Assembly (NCBI RefSeq): GCF_041080625.1
Contig: NZ_CP163518.1
Span: 1,550,001 to 1,614,000 of the forward strand
Length of the DNA: 64,000 nucleotides
Source: Streptomyces sp. CG1
GTDB taxonomy: Bacteria; Actinomycetota; Actinomycetes; Streptomycetales; Streptomycetaceae
Direction: 5' to 3'
In this document: piece after piece, positions 1 through 9,400 of the stretch
Layout: each line of letters opens with the position of its first letter
Position numbering within the stretch: the first letter of the stretch is position 1
Program-made: the position numbers and the translations under genes
The notes under the pieces: model-generated
What the model saw: the letters and a program-made list of their open reading frames with translations, nothing else
Told to the model about the DNA's origin: nothing
The model's database searches: none

Positions 1-21
1 TCCGCGCAAGGTGAGCGCTGA

Positions 22-386
22 TGCTCCCTTCCACCGCGTACGGACCGGATGGACCTGCCCGATCCCGAGACGCTGCTCGCCGACCCGGCGGGTGCCGAGC
101 TGCCCGAGCGGGGGGGAACTGCGGCAGGCCGTGCTGGACGGCGTGGTGGACGCGGTCCGTAGGCGTCCGGAGCGCGCCCGCAGGGACGCCGCCTGGGCGT
201 TGCTGGTGCGGGCGATGGAGACCGGGGCGCCGGACGTGGTGGTCGTACCGGCGACCACGCTGGCCTCCCTGCGCCGGGAGGACTGGGACGTACCGGCGGC
301 GATCGAGCGGCTCGCCGGGGCGGTGTCGCTGTCCCGGCGCGCCGACGAGCCGCCCGCCGGGCCCCCCGGACCACCGGGGCCCGCCG
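22..386 (+). pseudogene. C-terminal remnant of a MoxR-type AAA ATPase
   Basis: After an in-frame stop at 19-21, reading resumes through a segment beginning MDLPDPETLLADPAG (from 49). A run of seven G at about 116-122 then shifts the frame, and the rest (GELRQAVLDGVVDAVRRR, then DVPAAIERLAGAVSLSRRAD) reads in the next frame. From memory of Streptomyces genomes, this resembles the extreme C-terminus of MoxR-like ATPases that sit directly upstream of VWA-like DUF2201 proteins, and the next reading frame is exactly such a protein. No Walker motifs lie inside the window. Upstream extent is unknown. Alternative: a sequencing indel in the G run, although the stop at 19 argues for decay. Confidence 0.45.
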
Positions 387-817
387 ATGACGGCGGACGC
401 GCCCGGCGCGCTGGACCTCGGCAAGCCCTTCGCCGCCCGGCTGCACGCGGCCCGCTGGAGGTGGCCGCGATCTGCCGGGCCGTGGGCGGCCGGCGTGACC
501 TCGCCTCCGTCCTGTCCTGCGATGCCGCGGCCCAGACCGTGCAGCCGCTGTGCCGGACGGAGGGCATCGAGCTGGTGGGCGGCGATGGGACGGATCTGCG
601 CACCGGCTTCACCCGGGCGCTGCGGACGCGCCCCGACGTGGTGGTGGTCCTGACCGACGGGCAGACGCCGTGGCCCGGGACGCGGCCGGCCTGCCGGACG
701 GTGGTGGGGCTGTTTCCGCGCACCGGTGGGGCGTACGACGAGAACGATCCCGCATACCGGCCGGACGTGCCGCCGGCGTGGGCGCGGGTGGTGACGATCG
801 GGTCGGCGGCGGGATGA
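387..817 (+). pseudogene. VWA-like (DUF2201) metallopeptidase-like protein with large internal deletion
   Basis: The ATG at 387 opens MTADAPGALDLGKPFAARLH, a typical N-terminus of DUF2201 proteins (predicted zinc-peptidase plus VWA-like protein). After about 23 residues the sequence jumps, in another frame, to LEVAAICRAVGG, then VLSCDAAAQTVQ, GGDGTDLRTGFTRAL and DVVVVLTDGQTPWPG, which is the VWA-like C-terminal domain of the same family. The HExxH-bearing middle, roughly 300 residues in the family, is missing. The N- and C-ends of one gene have therefore been joined by an internal deletion. It sits immediately after the ATPase remnant, as in the intact operons. It cannot encode a functional protein. 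Confidence 0.55.
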
Positions 818-889
818 GGGGATGACGCACCGGCAGGGAGCCTCGCCCGTCGTCACCGGGCGTGCTCCCCGTCCCTGGCCGGCATCGGC

Positions 890-1987
890 TCAGACGCCGA
901 CCGTCTCCTCGACCTCTTCTTCGATCTCTTCCGCGGCCTCTTCCCTGGCTGATTCGGCGGCCGACCGGGCCGGGGCGGGCACGGCGGCCTTCTCCGTGGC
1001 GGGCTCGCCGTGGCCGGCTGCGTGCCGGGCCTTCCGGGGCCGCTCGTAGAGGGCCGCGATGCCGGTCACCAGCAGGCCCACCAGCAGCCAGACCACGAGG
1101 GTCCACACATTGCGCGCGAGGCCGTCGTCGCCGAAGTACAGCAGGCTGCGGATGCCTTCGACGAAGCCGGCGCCGTTCCAGAAGGCGTGCAGGGTGCCGA
1201 AGAAGCCGTTCTGCAGCTCGGGGCGGAACAACCCGCCGGAGCTGGTGAAGTTGAGCATCACGAACAGCACCATCATGGTGAGCGTGGTCCACCGCTTGAG
1301 GAAGGTGTGCAGGCCGACGCCGATGAAGAGGATGCCGGCCGAGTACAGCCAGGCCATGCCCCACACGCCCGCGAGGTCGTGGTGCGCGAGGTGGAAGACC
1401 GGTCCGGCGAGCAGCGCGCCGATGCCGCCGACCACTGCGGAGACGCCGAGCACGAGCAGCACCCGCACCCGCATGGCGAGCCCGCCGCCCGCGGCACCGA
1501 GGGCGGCGACCGAGGCGTAGGAGCCGATGCTGAGGGCGATCAGCAGGAAGAACAGGCCCTGGCCGGTGGGGTCGTCGGCGACCGGCGCGGCCACGTCGGT
1601 GACCTTCAGCGGCACGCCCTCCTTGGCGGCGACCGGCGTGAAGACCTTCTCGACGGCCGTCGCGCCCATGTCGGAGGCGGCGCTCGCCACCAGCAGCTCG
1701 GGCGTGTGTGCGCTCGGCACATAGGCGCCGGTCACATCGCGGGACTTGAGCAGGTCGACGGCGTCGGCGCGGGTGGCAACCGTGCGGACGTCGAGCTTGT
1801 CCCCTGCGGTGTCCTTGACCGTCTGGGCGAACACCTTCGCCTGCGGGGTGGTGCCGACGACGGCGACCGGCAGGTGGTGCGGCTCGGGGGTGACGAAGGC
1901 ACCCATGTATGCGAGCCCCATGCCTATGCACATCAGCAGCGGGGTGATCAGGTGCGTGAGCACATGGCGCAGTGCCGGTGACCTCAT
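890..1987 (-). CDS. Multi-pass membrane protein, YhgE/ABC-2-permease-like
   Basis: This 365-residue protein has an N-terminal membrane segment (about 8-31), an extracytoplasmic region of about 100 residues (HHLPVAVVGTT and on) and five or six further membrane helices between about 145 and 320. The C-terminal tail is charged and Ala/Glu-rich (EEAAEEIEEEVEETVGV). The topology resembles ABC-2/YhgE-Pip-like or DUF3533-like membrane proteins, several of which accompany drug-responsive MarR regulators. It starts at an ATG at 1987 and is divergent from a MarR gene, with a perfect palindrome between them, so it is probably that repressor's target. Substrate is unknown. Confidence 0.75.
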   Translation of the reverse strand: MRSPALRHVLTHLITPLLMCIGMGLAYMGAFVTPEPHHLPVAVVGTTPQAKVFAQTVKDTAGDKLDVRTVATRADAVDLLKSRDVTGAYVPSAHTPELLVASAASDMGATAVEKVFTPVAAKEGVPLKVTDVAAPVADDPTGQGLFFLLIALSIGSYASVAALGAAGGGLAMRVRVLLVLGVSAVVGGIGALLAGPVFHLAHHDLAGVWGMAWLYSAGILFIGVGLHTFLKRWTTLTMMVLFVMLNFTSSGGLFRPELQNGFFGTLHAFWNGAGFVEGIRSLLYFGDDGLARNVWTLVVWLLVGLLVTGIAALYERPRKARHAAGHGEPATEKAAVPAPARSAAESAREEAAEEIEEEVEETVGV

Positions 1988-2030
1988 CGCGGGCGACCTC
2001 CAAAGGTTGGCTTATACAACTCTCACTCCA

Positions 2031-2047
2031 AGTTGTACTATACAACT
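2031..2047. promoter_or_regulatory. Palindromic MarR-type operator
   Basis: AGTTGTA-CTA-TACAACT is a perfect 7-bp inverted repeat with a 3-bp centre. An additional half site TATACAACT lies at 2013-2021. It sits in the 83-bp space between the membrane-protein gene (leftward) and marR (rightward), a few bases upstream of the marR ribosome binding site (GGAGGAGGT, 2057-2065). A MarR dimer bound here could repress both promoters. The assignment is inferred from position and symmetry. Confidence 0.7.
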
Positions 2048-2070
2048 AAAACGCCGGAGGAGGTATTCCC

Positions 2071-2511
2071 GTGAGCGCAGCGGAGTCGGCCGTCGAGACG
2101 ATCCAGCGCGAGATGACCATCTTCGCCCGCCGGGCGCGTGCCTCGGCGGGCCGTATGCACCCCGAGTTGTCGCTGGTGTCGTACACCCTGCTCGGCCATC
2201 TGGAGGAGCGCGACGGCTGCCGGGCGACCGACCTGGCGGCGCACTACGCGCTCGACAAGTCCACGGTCAGCCGCCAGGTGTCCGCGCTGGAGCGGGCCGG
2301 GCTGATCGAGCGCCGCCTGGACCCGGAGGACCACCGGGTCCAGGTGCTGCATCTGACGGAGGCGGGCCGGGAGATCCTCGCCCAGGTCACCCGCAGCCGC
2401 CGGGCCGCGTTCCGCGCGCGGCTCGCGGACTGGCCGGCGGAGGACCTGGTGCGCTTCGCGGCCTATCTGGAGCGGTACAACGCGGATCCGGGCGAGACCG
2501 GGTCCGACTGA
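2071..2511 (+). CDS. MarR-family transcriptional regulator
   Basis: A 146-residue winged-helix protein of the usual MarR length. The DNA-binding core reads CRATDLAAHYALDKSTVSRQ, with the wing in RRLDPEDHRVQVLHLT, flanked by helices for dimerisation. The GTG start at 2071 is preceded by a strong ribosome binding site (GGAGGAGGT). The divergent membrane-protein gene and the intervening palindrome suggest local autoregulation and control of that transporter-like gene. Ligand cannot be deduced. Confidence 0.88.
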   Translation: MSAAESAVETIQREMTIFARRARASAGRMHPELSLVSYTLLGHLEERDGCRATDLAAHYALDKSTVSRQVSALERAGLIERRLDPEDHRVQVLHLTEAGREILAQVTRSRRAAFRARLADWPAEDLVRFAAYLERYNADPGETGSD

Positions 2512-2581
2512 CCGGCGTGACCCGCCGGCCCCGACGCCTGTCCCGGGGTCAGCGGGACGCGGGGGCGCGCGTTCGCGGCAC

Positions 2582-3343
2582 TCACGCCACCGGCACCGCG
2601 GCCCGGTCGTCCGCCGGCCGTTCCGGGGCGCGGGCCGCGAGGAAGGCCGTACGGCGGCGCAGCCGGAAGCCCAAGGACTCGTACAGCCGGATCGCGTGGG
2701 TGTTGTGAGCACCGGTGTGCAGGAACGGTGTCTCGCCGCGCTCCCGTATGCCGTGCGCGACGGCGAGGATGAGCCGGGTGCCGAGGCCCTTGCCACGGAA
2801 GGCCGGGTCGGTGCAGACCGCGCTGATCTCGGTCCAGCCCGGCGGGTGCAGCCGCTCCCCCGCCATGGCGATCAGTGCGCCGCCACGGCGGATACCGAGG
2901 TAGGTGCCGAGTTCGATGGTGCGTGGCTCGAAGGGGCCGGGCTGGGTGCGGGCCACGAGGTCGAGCATCTCGGGGACGTCCGCCGGGCCGAGGGTGACTG
3001 CCTCGGCGTCCGGTGCGGCGGCCAGGCCGTCGTCCACGAACTGCACACCTTCGACCCGGAAAGTGATCTCCCAGCCGTCCGGCACCTCGCCCCGGTAGCC
3101 CGGCAGCGGGATCTCCGCGCCGGGACCGGACAGCGCGGCCAGGTCCGCCCAGTCCCGCGCGTCCGGCGCGTCGGGCAGCGCCAGCCAGGGCGACACGTCG
3201 ACGGGATAGCGCAGCACCCGGCCGCGCCGCTCGGCGAAGTGGGCGTGCGGGCCGGTGAGCGAGGCGAGGGCGGGGTTGTCGAGGACGTGCGGGGCGTCGG
3301 CGGGGATCCGCTCGCCGACGCCCGTGCCGGCTATGACGCTCAC
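2582..3343 (-). CDS. GNAT-family N-acetyltransferase
   Basis: This 253-residue protein has its acetyl-CoA-binding GNAT motif in the C-terminal half: ISAVCTDPAFRGKGLGTRLI (about 165-184), followed by FLHTGAHNTHAIRLYESLGF. The N-terminal half is less conserved, as in FR47-like two-lobed GNATs. The start ATG at 3343 overlaps the stop of the upstream oxidoreductase by 4 bp, so the two are translationally coupled. The acceptor substrate is unknown. Confidence 0.85.
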   Translation of the reverse strand: MSVIAGTGVGERIPADAPHVLDNPALASLTGPHAHFAERRGRVLRYPVDVSPWLALPDAPDARDWADLAALSGPGAEIPLPGYRGEVPDGWEITFRVEGVQFVDDGLAAAPDAEAVTLGPADVPEMLDLVARTQPGPFEPRTIELGTYLGIRRGGALIAMAGERLHPPGWTEISAVCTDPAFRGKGLGTRLILAVAHGIRERGETPFLHTGAHNTHAIRLYESLGFRLRRRTAFLAARAPERPADDRAAVPVA

Positions 3344-4269
3344 CCGGTCACCTCGATCACGATCTTGCCAAGGGTGTGCCCGTCCTCGACCGCCCGCAGC
3401 GCCGCGCCGGCCTCCTGAAGCGGGAAGGCGCGGGTGACGTGCGGATTCAGCGCGCCGCGCACGGCGAGGTCGGCCACCGCCTCCAGGACGGCGGCGGTGC
3501 GGGCGCGCTGGACACGGTCGCCGCCCAGCGCGGCGACGGTCTCCTGCGGGGAGCCGGCGGTGACCAGCTTGCTGCGGTCCTTCAGCAGTTCGGCGGCCTC
3601 GGTGAGCACCGGGCCGCCCACCAGGTCGTACACCCCGTCGATGCCGTCGCGGGCGACGGACCGCACCCGCTCGGCCAGTGCGGGCCCGGAGGACACGTGC
3701 ACCGCGCCGAGGGACTCCACGAAGTCCTTCTTGCCCTCGCTCGCCACGCCCACGACCCGCAGTCCGAAGGTGCGGGCGATCTGCACGACCGCGCTGCCGA
3801 CCCCGCCGCCCGCTCCTGTCACCAGCAGGGTCGCGTCTCCGGGCAGATCGAGCTGGCGGAGACCGTCATAGGCGGTGGCGGCGGCGACCGGGAGGGTGGC
3901 GGCGTCGCGGAAGGACAGCGCGGCGGGCTTGTGAGCGGTCACGTCGGCTTCCAGCAGGGCGAACTCGGCGTACCCGCCCTGGGTGGTGCTGCCGAACACC
4001 TCGTCACCGGCGGTGAAGCCGGAGACCCCCGCGCCGACCTCCTCCACGACACCGGCCGCCTCGCTGCCGAAGACCGCCGGAAAGGCCTGCTCGCCCCGGC
4101 CGGGGCGGCGGAAGCCCTGGCGCAGCTTCCAGTCGACGGGATTGACGCCTGCCGCGCGGACCGCGATCAGGATCTCGCCGGGGCCGGGACTCGGGCGGTC
4201 CAGGTCGATCAGCGCCTCGGTCTCCGGTCCTCCGTGCCGCGTGTGGACATACGCCTTGGGCATGCTCAT
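3340..4269 (-). CDS. Zinc-free MDR-family NADP-dependent oxidoreductase (quinone reductase type)
   Basis: A 309-residue medium-chain dehydrogenase/reductase. The GroES-like domain occupies about 1-125 (RAAGVNPVDWKLRQG; GSEAAGVVEEVGAG) and the Rossmann fold follows, with VTGAGGGVGSAVVQIA (about 150-165). The structural-zinc cysteine cluster of alcohol dehydrogenases is absent, which points to quinone oxidoreductase-like, NADPH-linked chemistry. It is the first gene of a two-gene operon with the GNAT protein (ATGA overlap). Physiological substrate unknown. Confidence 0.87.
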   Translation of the reverse strand: MSMPKAYVHTRHGGPETEALIDLDRPSPGPGEILIAVRAAGVNPVDWKLRQGFRRPGRGEQAFPAVFGSEAAGVVEEVGAGVSGFTAGDEVFGSTTQGGYAEFALLEADVTAHKPAALSFRDAATLPVAAATAYDGLRQLDLPGDATLLVTGAGGGVGSAVVQIARTFGLRVVGVASEGKKDFVESLGAVHVSSGPALAERVRSVARDGIDGVYDLVGGPVLTEAAELLKDRSKLVTAGSPQETVAALGGDRVQRARTAAVLEAVADLAVRGALNPHVTRAFPLQEAGAALRAVEDGHTLGKIVIEVTG

Positions 4270-4454
4270 TCCTCGCTCTCTCGCGCTGTCACCGGTGTAC
4301 CGGCACCGGCATCGAGGGCAAAGGAGAAGCGCCGCAGAGCTATTCCCCTGGCCCGAAAGAGTTCATACGGGCGCAATCATCAGGCGGTGAACAGGCTGTC
4401 ATCGGTGCCATGACCAGGGACGGAGCACCCGACAGAACAGCGTACGGTTGAAGA

Positions 4455-5052
<598 letters not shown>

Positions 5053-5060
<8 letters not shown>

Positions 5061-5862
5061 CACGGTGACGACGAACGGCCCGGCGACGCCGGATCCGATC
5101 GCCCCTGCCACCGGCTCCGGCGCGACCGCCGCACGGTTCGCGGTACCCGGGCGTATCGCGGTGAGCGAGCAGGCGGCGGCAGTGTGGCAGACCGCCACGC
5201 TGACGGAGATCCGGCACGAGACGCCGCACGCGGCCACGTTCCGGCTGGCGGTGCCGGACTGGGCGGGGCATCTGCCCGGCCAGCACCTGATGCTGCGACT
5301 GACCGCGCCGGACGGCTATGCGGCGCAGCGCCACTACTCGATCGCGTCGGCACCAGACGGCTCCGGGCACATCGAGCTGAGCCTGGACCATGTCCCGGAC
5401 GGTGAGGTCTCGGGCTGGTTCCACACCGTGGCCCGCCCCGGTGACACGGTCGAGGTGCGCGGGCCGCTCAGCGGCTTCTTCGCCTGGCCGGGCGACCGGC
5501 CCGCGCTGCTGCTGGGCGCGGGCTCCGGGATCGTCCCGCTGATGTCGATGGTGCGGCACCACCGTGGGCGCGGCCTCACGGTGCCGCTGCGCATGCTGGT
5601 GTCCGCGCGCAGCCCCGAGGAACTGATCTACGCCTCCGAGCTGGGCGCGGAGACGACGCCCGTCTTCACCCGCAGCGCCCCACAGGGCGTGCCGGTGGGA
5701 CGTCTGGCGGCCGCCCATGTGGCGCCGCTCCTGGCCGCGCAGCCTTCTGGCGGGTGGGAGGCCTATGTGTGCGGATCCAACGGTTTCGCCGAACATGCGT
5801 CCCGGCTGCTGGTCGCCGCGGGCCAGCCGGTGGACCGGATCCGTATCGAGCGCTTCGGCTGA
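5053..5862 (+). CDS. FAD/NAD(P)H ferredoxin-reductase-like oxidoreductase
   Basis: This 269-residue flavoprotein has an FAD-binding beta-barrel (about 35-135, with RHYSIASAPDG) and an NAD(P)-binding lobe (LLGAGSGIVPLMSMVRHH, about 155-172; VCGSNGFAEHASRLL near the C-terminus). The C-terminal plant-type 2Fe-2S domain found in many oxygenase reductases is missing, since the protein ends shortly after DRIRIERFG. Its GTG start overlaps the molybdoprotein gene, so it is presumably that enzyme's dedicated redox partner. Confidence 0.87.
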
Positions 5863-6078
5863 CCTCGGGTCGCGCGCCGGGGTCGATCACGTGATCGTGG
5901 GGCGCATGGCGCGTTTCCGCGCTCCAGGTGGGCTTGAACTCGCGGTTCGTCGTGTAGGCGAGGTGCTCCGTACGGGGTACGAGACGTGTGTGGACGCTCG
6001 TGTGCGTGAGCGGTGGGGGTGGCGGACCGGGCGACCGGCTCGCCGGCTCCCGGGCTCCGACGGTGCGAGGAGGTGGGC

Positions 6079-6663
6079 ATGCGTACCCGGGTGCGCGGCT
6101 GGCGCTGGCAGAGCAATCCGCTGCGGCGCCGCTCGGATGTCATCGAGGCGTGGACGATGCTGATCGTCGCCGTCCTGTTGTTCGTCGTCACACCTCTGGT
6201 CGGCGTGGCCGCGGGGCTCCACGCCCTGGGCCGTGCCCGGACCGTCGCGGCCGCGCAGCGGGCCGAACGCCACCAGGTGCGCGCGCTGGTGATCGGCGAC
6301 CGGGCCGAGCCGCTGTCCGCCGTGCAGAGCGACCGCGAGCATCCGTACCGCGCCGAGGTCCGCTGGACCGAGCCCGGCAAGGGGACCCGCACGGCGTGGG
6401 CCCGGGTGCCGGCGGGGACCCGGACGGGAGACACGGTCTCGGTGTGGTTCGACGCCCGCGGCCACGGTGTCGCGCCGCCGCCGGACCGGGCGACGGTCCT
6501 GCAGCACGCGGTGACCGTCGGGGTGTGCGCGGCGGGCGGTGCGGCGGCCCTCGTACTCCTCGGACACGCCGTCGAGCGGCGGATCGCGCTGCGGCACCGG
6601 CTCGCGGAGTGGGAGCGGGAGTGGGAGCACACGGGACCGAGGTGGAACCAGCCACAGGCGTGA
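6079..6663 (+). CDS. Rv1733c-like two-TM membrane protein
   Basis: A 194-residue protein with two membrane segments (about 25-50 and 150-172) bracketing an extracytoplasmic domain with HPYRAEVRWTEPGKG and RVPAGTRTGDTVSVWFD, the pattern of actinobacterial Rv1733c-family proteins. The ATG at 6079 is preferred over an earlier in-frame start because GAGGAGGTGG lies immediately upstream. It stands alone on the plus strand. The function of the family is unknown. Confidence 0.8.
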   Translation: MRTRVRGWRWQSNPLRRRSDVIEAWTMLIVAVLLFVVTPLVGVAAGLHALGRARTVAAAQRAERHQVRALVIGDRAEPLSAVQSDREHPYRAEVRWTEPGKGTRTAWARVPAGTRTGDTVSVWFDARGHGVAPPPDRATVLQHAVTVGVCAAGGAAALVLLGHAVERRIALRHRLAEWEREWEHTGPRWNQPQA

Positions 6664-6765
6664 GGGCGACCCGGCCGCCGAGGGGCAGCAAACGCTTGCT
6701 GGCCAGTTCTCCGAACCTCCACGTACGGTGAGCCGACGCTGTTTCCTTCACAAAGGCGGTTGTTG

Positions 6766-7734
6766 ATGGCCCTGTTCGACCTTCCCCTCGACGAGCTCCG
6801 CACCCACCGCAGCGAGTCCGTCGAGCCCGAGGACTTCGACGCCTTCTGGGACAAGACCCTGGCGGAGGCACGCGAGCACGCGCTGGACGCACGCTTCGAA
6901 CCGGTGGACACCGGGCTGTCCACGGTCGAGGTGTACGACGTGACGTTCGCCGGGTTCGGCGGCCACCCGGTCAAGGGCTGGCTGCGGCTGCCGGCCGGCG
7001 CGAGCGAACCCGTGCCGCTGGTCGTGGAGTTCATCGGCTACGGCGGCGGGCGCGGCCTGCCGCACGAGGACCTGCTCTGGGCGTCGACGGGCCGGGCGCA
7101 CTTCGTGATGGACACGCGCGGACAGGGCAGCGCCTGGGGCGGCGGCGGTGGCACGCCGGACCCGGTGGGCGCGGCACCGGCGTACCCCGGCTTCATGACG
7201 CGCGGCATCGACGCGCCCGAGAACTACTACTACCGCCGGGTGTTCACGGACGCCGTGCGCGCCGTCGAAGCGGCCCGTGCGCACCCGCTGACCGACGCGG
7301 CGCGGACCGTGGCGCTCGGCGCGAGCCAGGGCGGCGGCATCACCCTGGCCGTCGGCGCGCTGGTGCCCGATCTGGTCGCGGTGGCGCCGGACGTGCCGTT
7401 CCTGTGCGACTTCCCCCGCGCGACGGCCCTGACGGACCGTCATCCGTACCGCGAGATCGGCCTGTTCCTCAAGACGCACCGCGGCCGCTCGGCGGAGGTG
7501 CGGCGCACGCTGTCGTACTTCGACGGGGTGCACTTCGCGGCGCGGGGCCGGGCGCCGGCACTGTTCTCGGCGGCGCTGGAGGACCAGACCTGCCCGCCTT
7601 CGACGGTGTTCGCCGCGTTCAACGCCTGGGCGCACGAGGACAAGGCGATCGAGGTCTACGACTTCAACGACCACGAGGGCGGCGGCCCCTTCCACGAGGC
7701 GGAGAAGGTGCGCTGGCTGCGGTCGTACGCCTGA
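6766..7734 (+). CDS. Acetylxylan esterase (AXE1/cephalosporin-C deacetylase family)
   Basis: A 322-residue alpha/beta-hydrolase covering the whole AXE1 family. Conserved features are RLPAGASEPVPLVVEFIGYG, DTRGQGSAWGGGGGTPDP, the nucleophile elbow ALGASQGGGI (Ser in GASQG) and the C-terminal NDHEGGG with the catalytic His. There is no signal peptide, so it probably deacetylates imported xylo-oligosaccharides or related acetylated sugars in the cytoplasm. The ATG at 6766 follows two in-frame TTGs. A GntR regulator gene follows downstream. Confidence 0.92.
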   Translation: MALFDLPLDELRTHRSESVEPEDFDAFWDKTLAEAREHALDARFEPVDTGLSTVEVYDVTFAGFGGHPVKGWLRLPAGASEPVPLVVEFIGYGGGRGLPHEDLLWASTGRAHFVMDTRGQGSAWGGGGGTPDPVGAAPAYPGFMTRGIDAPENYYYRRVFTDAVRAVEAARAHPLTDAARTVALGASQGGGITLAVGALVPDLVAVAPDVPFLCDFPRATALTDRHPYREIGLFLKTHRGRSAEVRRTLSYFDGVHFAARGRAPALFSAALEDQTCPPSTVFAAFNAWAHEDKAIEVYDFNDHEGGGPFHEAEKVRWLRSYA

Positions 7735-7748
7735 GGCGACGGGCGCGG

Positions 7749-7774
7749 GCGCGGACAGGGTCTCCCGTCCGCGC
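7749..7774. terminator. Hairpin terminator after the esterase gene
   Basis: GCGCGGAC and GTCCGCGC form an 8-bp perfect stem around a 10-nt loop, 15 bp after the esterase stop. No U tract follows, which is usual in Streptomyces. Confidence 0.5.
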
Positions 7775-7850
7775 ACGGGACACCGGGTTCACCGAAGCCC
7801 AGGCAGGTGTGGGCGGGTTTCGGCCGAACCCGTAGGGCGCTCTTCCCTCG

Positions 7851-7862
7851 TGGTTTAGACCA
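7851..7862. promoter_or_regulatory. dre-like GntR operator
   Basis: TGGTTTAGACCA differs by one base from the palindromic TGGTCTAGACCA core of DasR-responsive elements and other HutC-type GntR operators. It lies 65 bp upstream of the GntR gene start, so it may be an autoregulatory site or a DasR site. Confidence 0.5.
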
Positions 7863-7926
7863 ATGCTAATTGTGGTCGCGCAATGAGCCCGCACGGCTAC
7901 GTCTTGTCACAACAGGAGGGCGCGGC

Positions 7927-8667
7927 ATGGCCCGCACCACCCCGCACGAACCCGCACCGAGCGACGACCGGCCCCTCTACGGGCGGATCGCGGCGCTCCT
8001 GCTCGACGAACTGCGCGACGGCACCATTCCGCCGGGTGAACGGCTGCCGGGCGAGCGGCACTTGGCCGCGCACTTCCAGGTCAGCCGGGAGACCGTCCGG
8101 CAGGCGCTGGAGCTGCTGCGGCGCAGCGGTCTGATCGCCACCGACCGGCGGGGCAGCCATGCCACGCTGCCCGGTCTGCCGGTCGAGGCCCAGGGGACGC
8201 CGGTCTTCCCGCTGGGCGCCCGCTCGGCGGACCCGTCCGCGGTCGACCTGGCCACGGTGACCTGGGAGGCGCCACCGCCGGAGCACGCTCAGGCGCTGGG
8301 CCTGGCGCCGCTCCGGCCGACGCTGGTGCACCGCTACCGGTCGGCCACGCCGGACGGCCGGTCGCTGCGGACGGCGGTGACGTCGTTCTCGGCGGTCGCG
8401 CTGGCCGAGGTCGCGGAGCTGGCCCGGTACCGGGGCCGGGCGGACGGGGCCACGCCGGCTCAGTTGCGGCGGGCCTACGACTGGATGCGCAGGGCCGGTC
8501 TGTGCCTGCACCACCGTGACTCCATCAGCCAGGTCGACGCCTCCTCGGTGCGGGTGACCCGGCGCGTCCACGACCAGTACGCCCGGCCGCTGGAGATCAC
8601 GGATCTGGTGGTGGACGCCGGTCGGGACGCCCTGGTCTACGAGTTCACACTGCCCGCGGCCGGCTGA
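7927..8667 (+). CDS. GntR-family regulator, HutC/UTRA subfamily
   Basis: A 246-residue protein with an N-terminal winged helix (GERLPGERHLAAHFQVSRET, RQALELLRRSGLIATDRRGS, residues about 35-75) followed by a UTRA-like effector domain (about 95-240). The ATG at 7927 is chosen for its Shine-Dalgarno (CAGGAGGGC at 7912-7920); a longer in-frame start at 7870 lacks one. The operator-like palindrome upstream and the neighbouring acetylxylan esterase suggest sugar-responsive local control, but the ligand is unknown. Its last 31 bp overlap convergently with the methyltransferase gene. Confidence 0.85.
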   Translation: MARTTPHEPAPSDDRPLYGRIAALLLDELRDGTIPPGERLPGERHLAAHFQVSRETVRQALELLRRSGLIATDRRGSHATLPGLPVEAQGTPVFPLGARSADPSAVDLATVTWEAPPPEHAQALGLAPLRPTLVHRYRSATPDGRSLRTAVTSFSAVALAEVAELARYRGRADGATPAQLRRAYDWMRRAGLCLHHRDSISQVDASSVRVTRRVHDQYARPLEITDLVVDAGRDALVYEFTLPAAG

Positions 8668-9389
8668 GCGCGCCGGGCGACCACCAGCCGGGCCCGCGGG
8701 CTGCCGTCGCCGCGCCACCCGAACTCGGGCAGGGGGTACAGGTCGACGGTGAACCCCGCCCGCTCCAACTCACCGAGTATGGCGCCGAGTCGGAAGGCCC
8801 GGTAGTACATGACGAACGGTGGCCGCCACAGGGCGTTGCGCACCCGCATCACCGTGTCGAAGCCGAGCAGCATCCAGAAACCGGCCCGCGCCGGACGGGG
8901 CGGTGCGAGCACCGGGAAGGCGAACCGGCCGCCCGGCCGCAGGACGGAATGGACCTGGGCGAAGAGCCCCGGCAGTTCCCGCGGCAGGAAGTGACCGAAC
9001 GCACCGAAGGACACCACGAGATCGAAGGCGGAGCCGAACGGCAGGGCACGGGCGTCGCCGCGCACCCAGGCGACCCCGGGCCCGCAGGCGGGCCGCACCC
9101 GCTGCCGGGCGACGTCGAGCATGCCCGCGCTGAAGTCGACCCCGGTGACAGCGCGGCGGCACAGCCCGGTCAGCACCTCGGCGCCCGCGCCCGTACCGCA
9201 GCACAGGTCGAGCCCGTCGTCGAAGGGACCGAGCGGGCCGAGCGCCTTCGCCACGGGCTCCAGCACCGTGTCGGGCGTCCGGAACGGCGTGTGATCGAAC
9301 TTCGGGGCGAGCAGATCGTAGCCGCGCTCGACGGACGACAGCGCCTGCACGGCGAGTTCACGCAGGCTGGGGCCTTCGGGACCGAACAT
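8637..9389 (-). CDS. Class I SAM-dependent methyltransferase
   Basis: A 250-residue Rossmann-type methyltransferase. The SAM motif I is LDLCCGTGAGAEVL (about 80-93), followed by VTGVDFSAGMLDVARQR and the motif IV-like DLVVSFGAFGHFLPRELPG. The C-terminal part is a small substrate-binding lobe. The 3' end overlaps the convergent GntR gene by 31 bp. The acceptor is unknown. Confidence 0.87.
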   Translation of the reverse strand: MFGPEGPSLRELAVQALSSVERGYDLLAPKFDHTPFRTPDTVLEPVAKALGPLGPFDDGLDLCCGTGAGAEVLTGLCRRAVTGVDFSAGMLDVARQRVRPACGPGVAWVRGDARALPFGSAFDLVVSFGAFGHFLPRELPGLFAQVHSVLRPGGRFAFPVLAPPRPARAGFWMLLGFDTVMRVRNALWRPPFVMYYRAFRLGAILGELERAGFTVDLYPLPEFGWRGDGSPRARLVVARRAQPAAGSVNS

Positions 9390-9400
9390 CTCCTCAGCCT

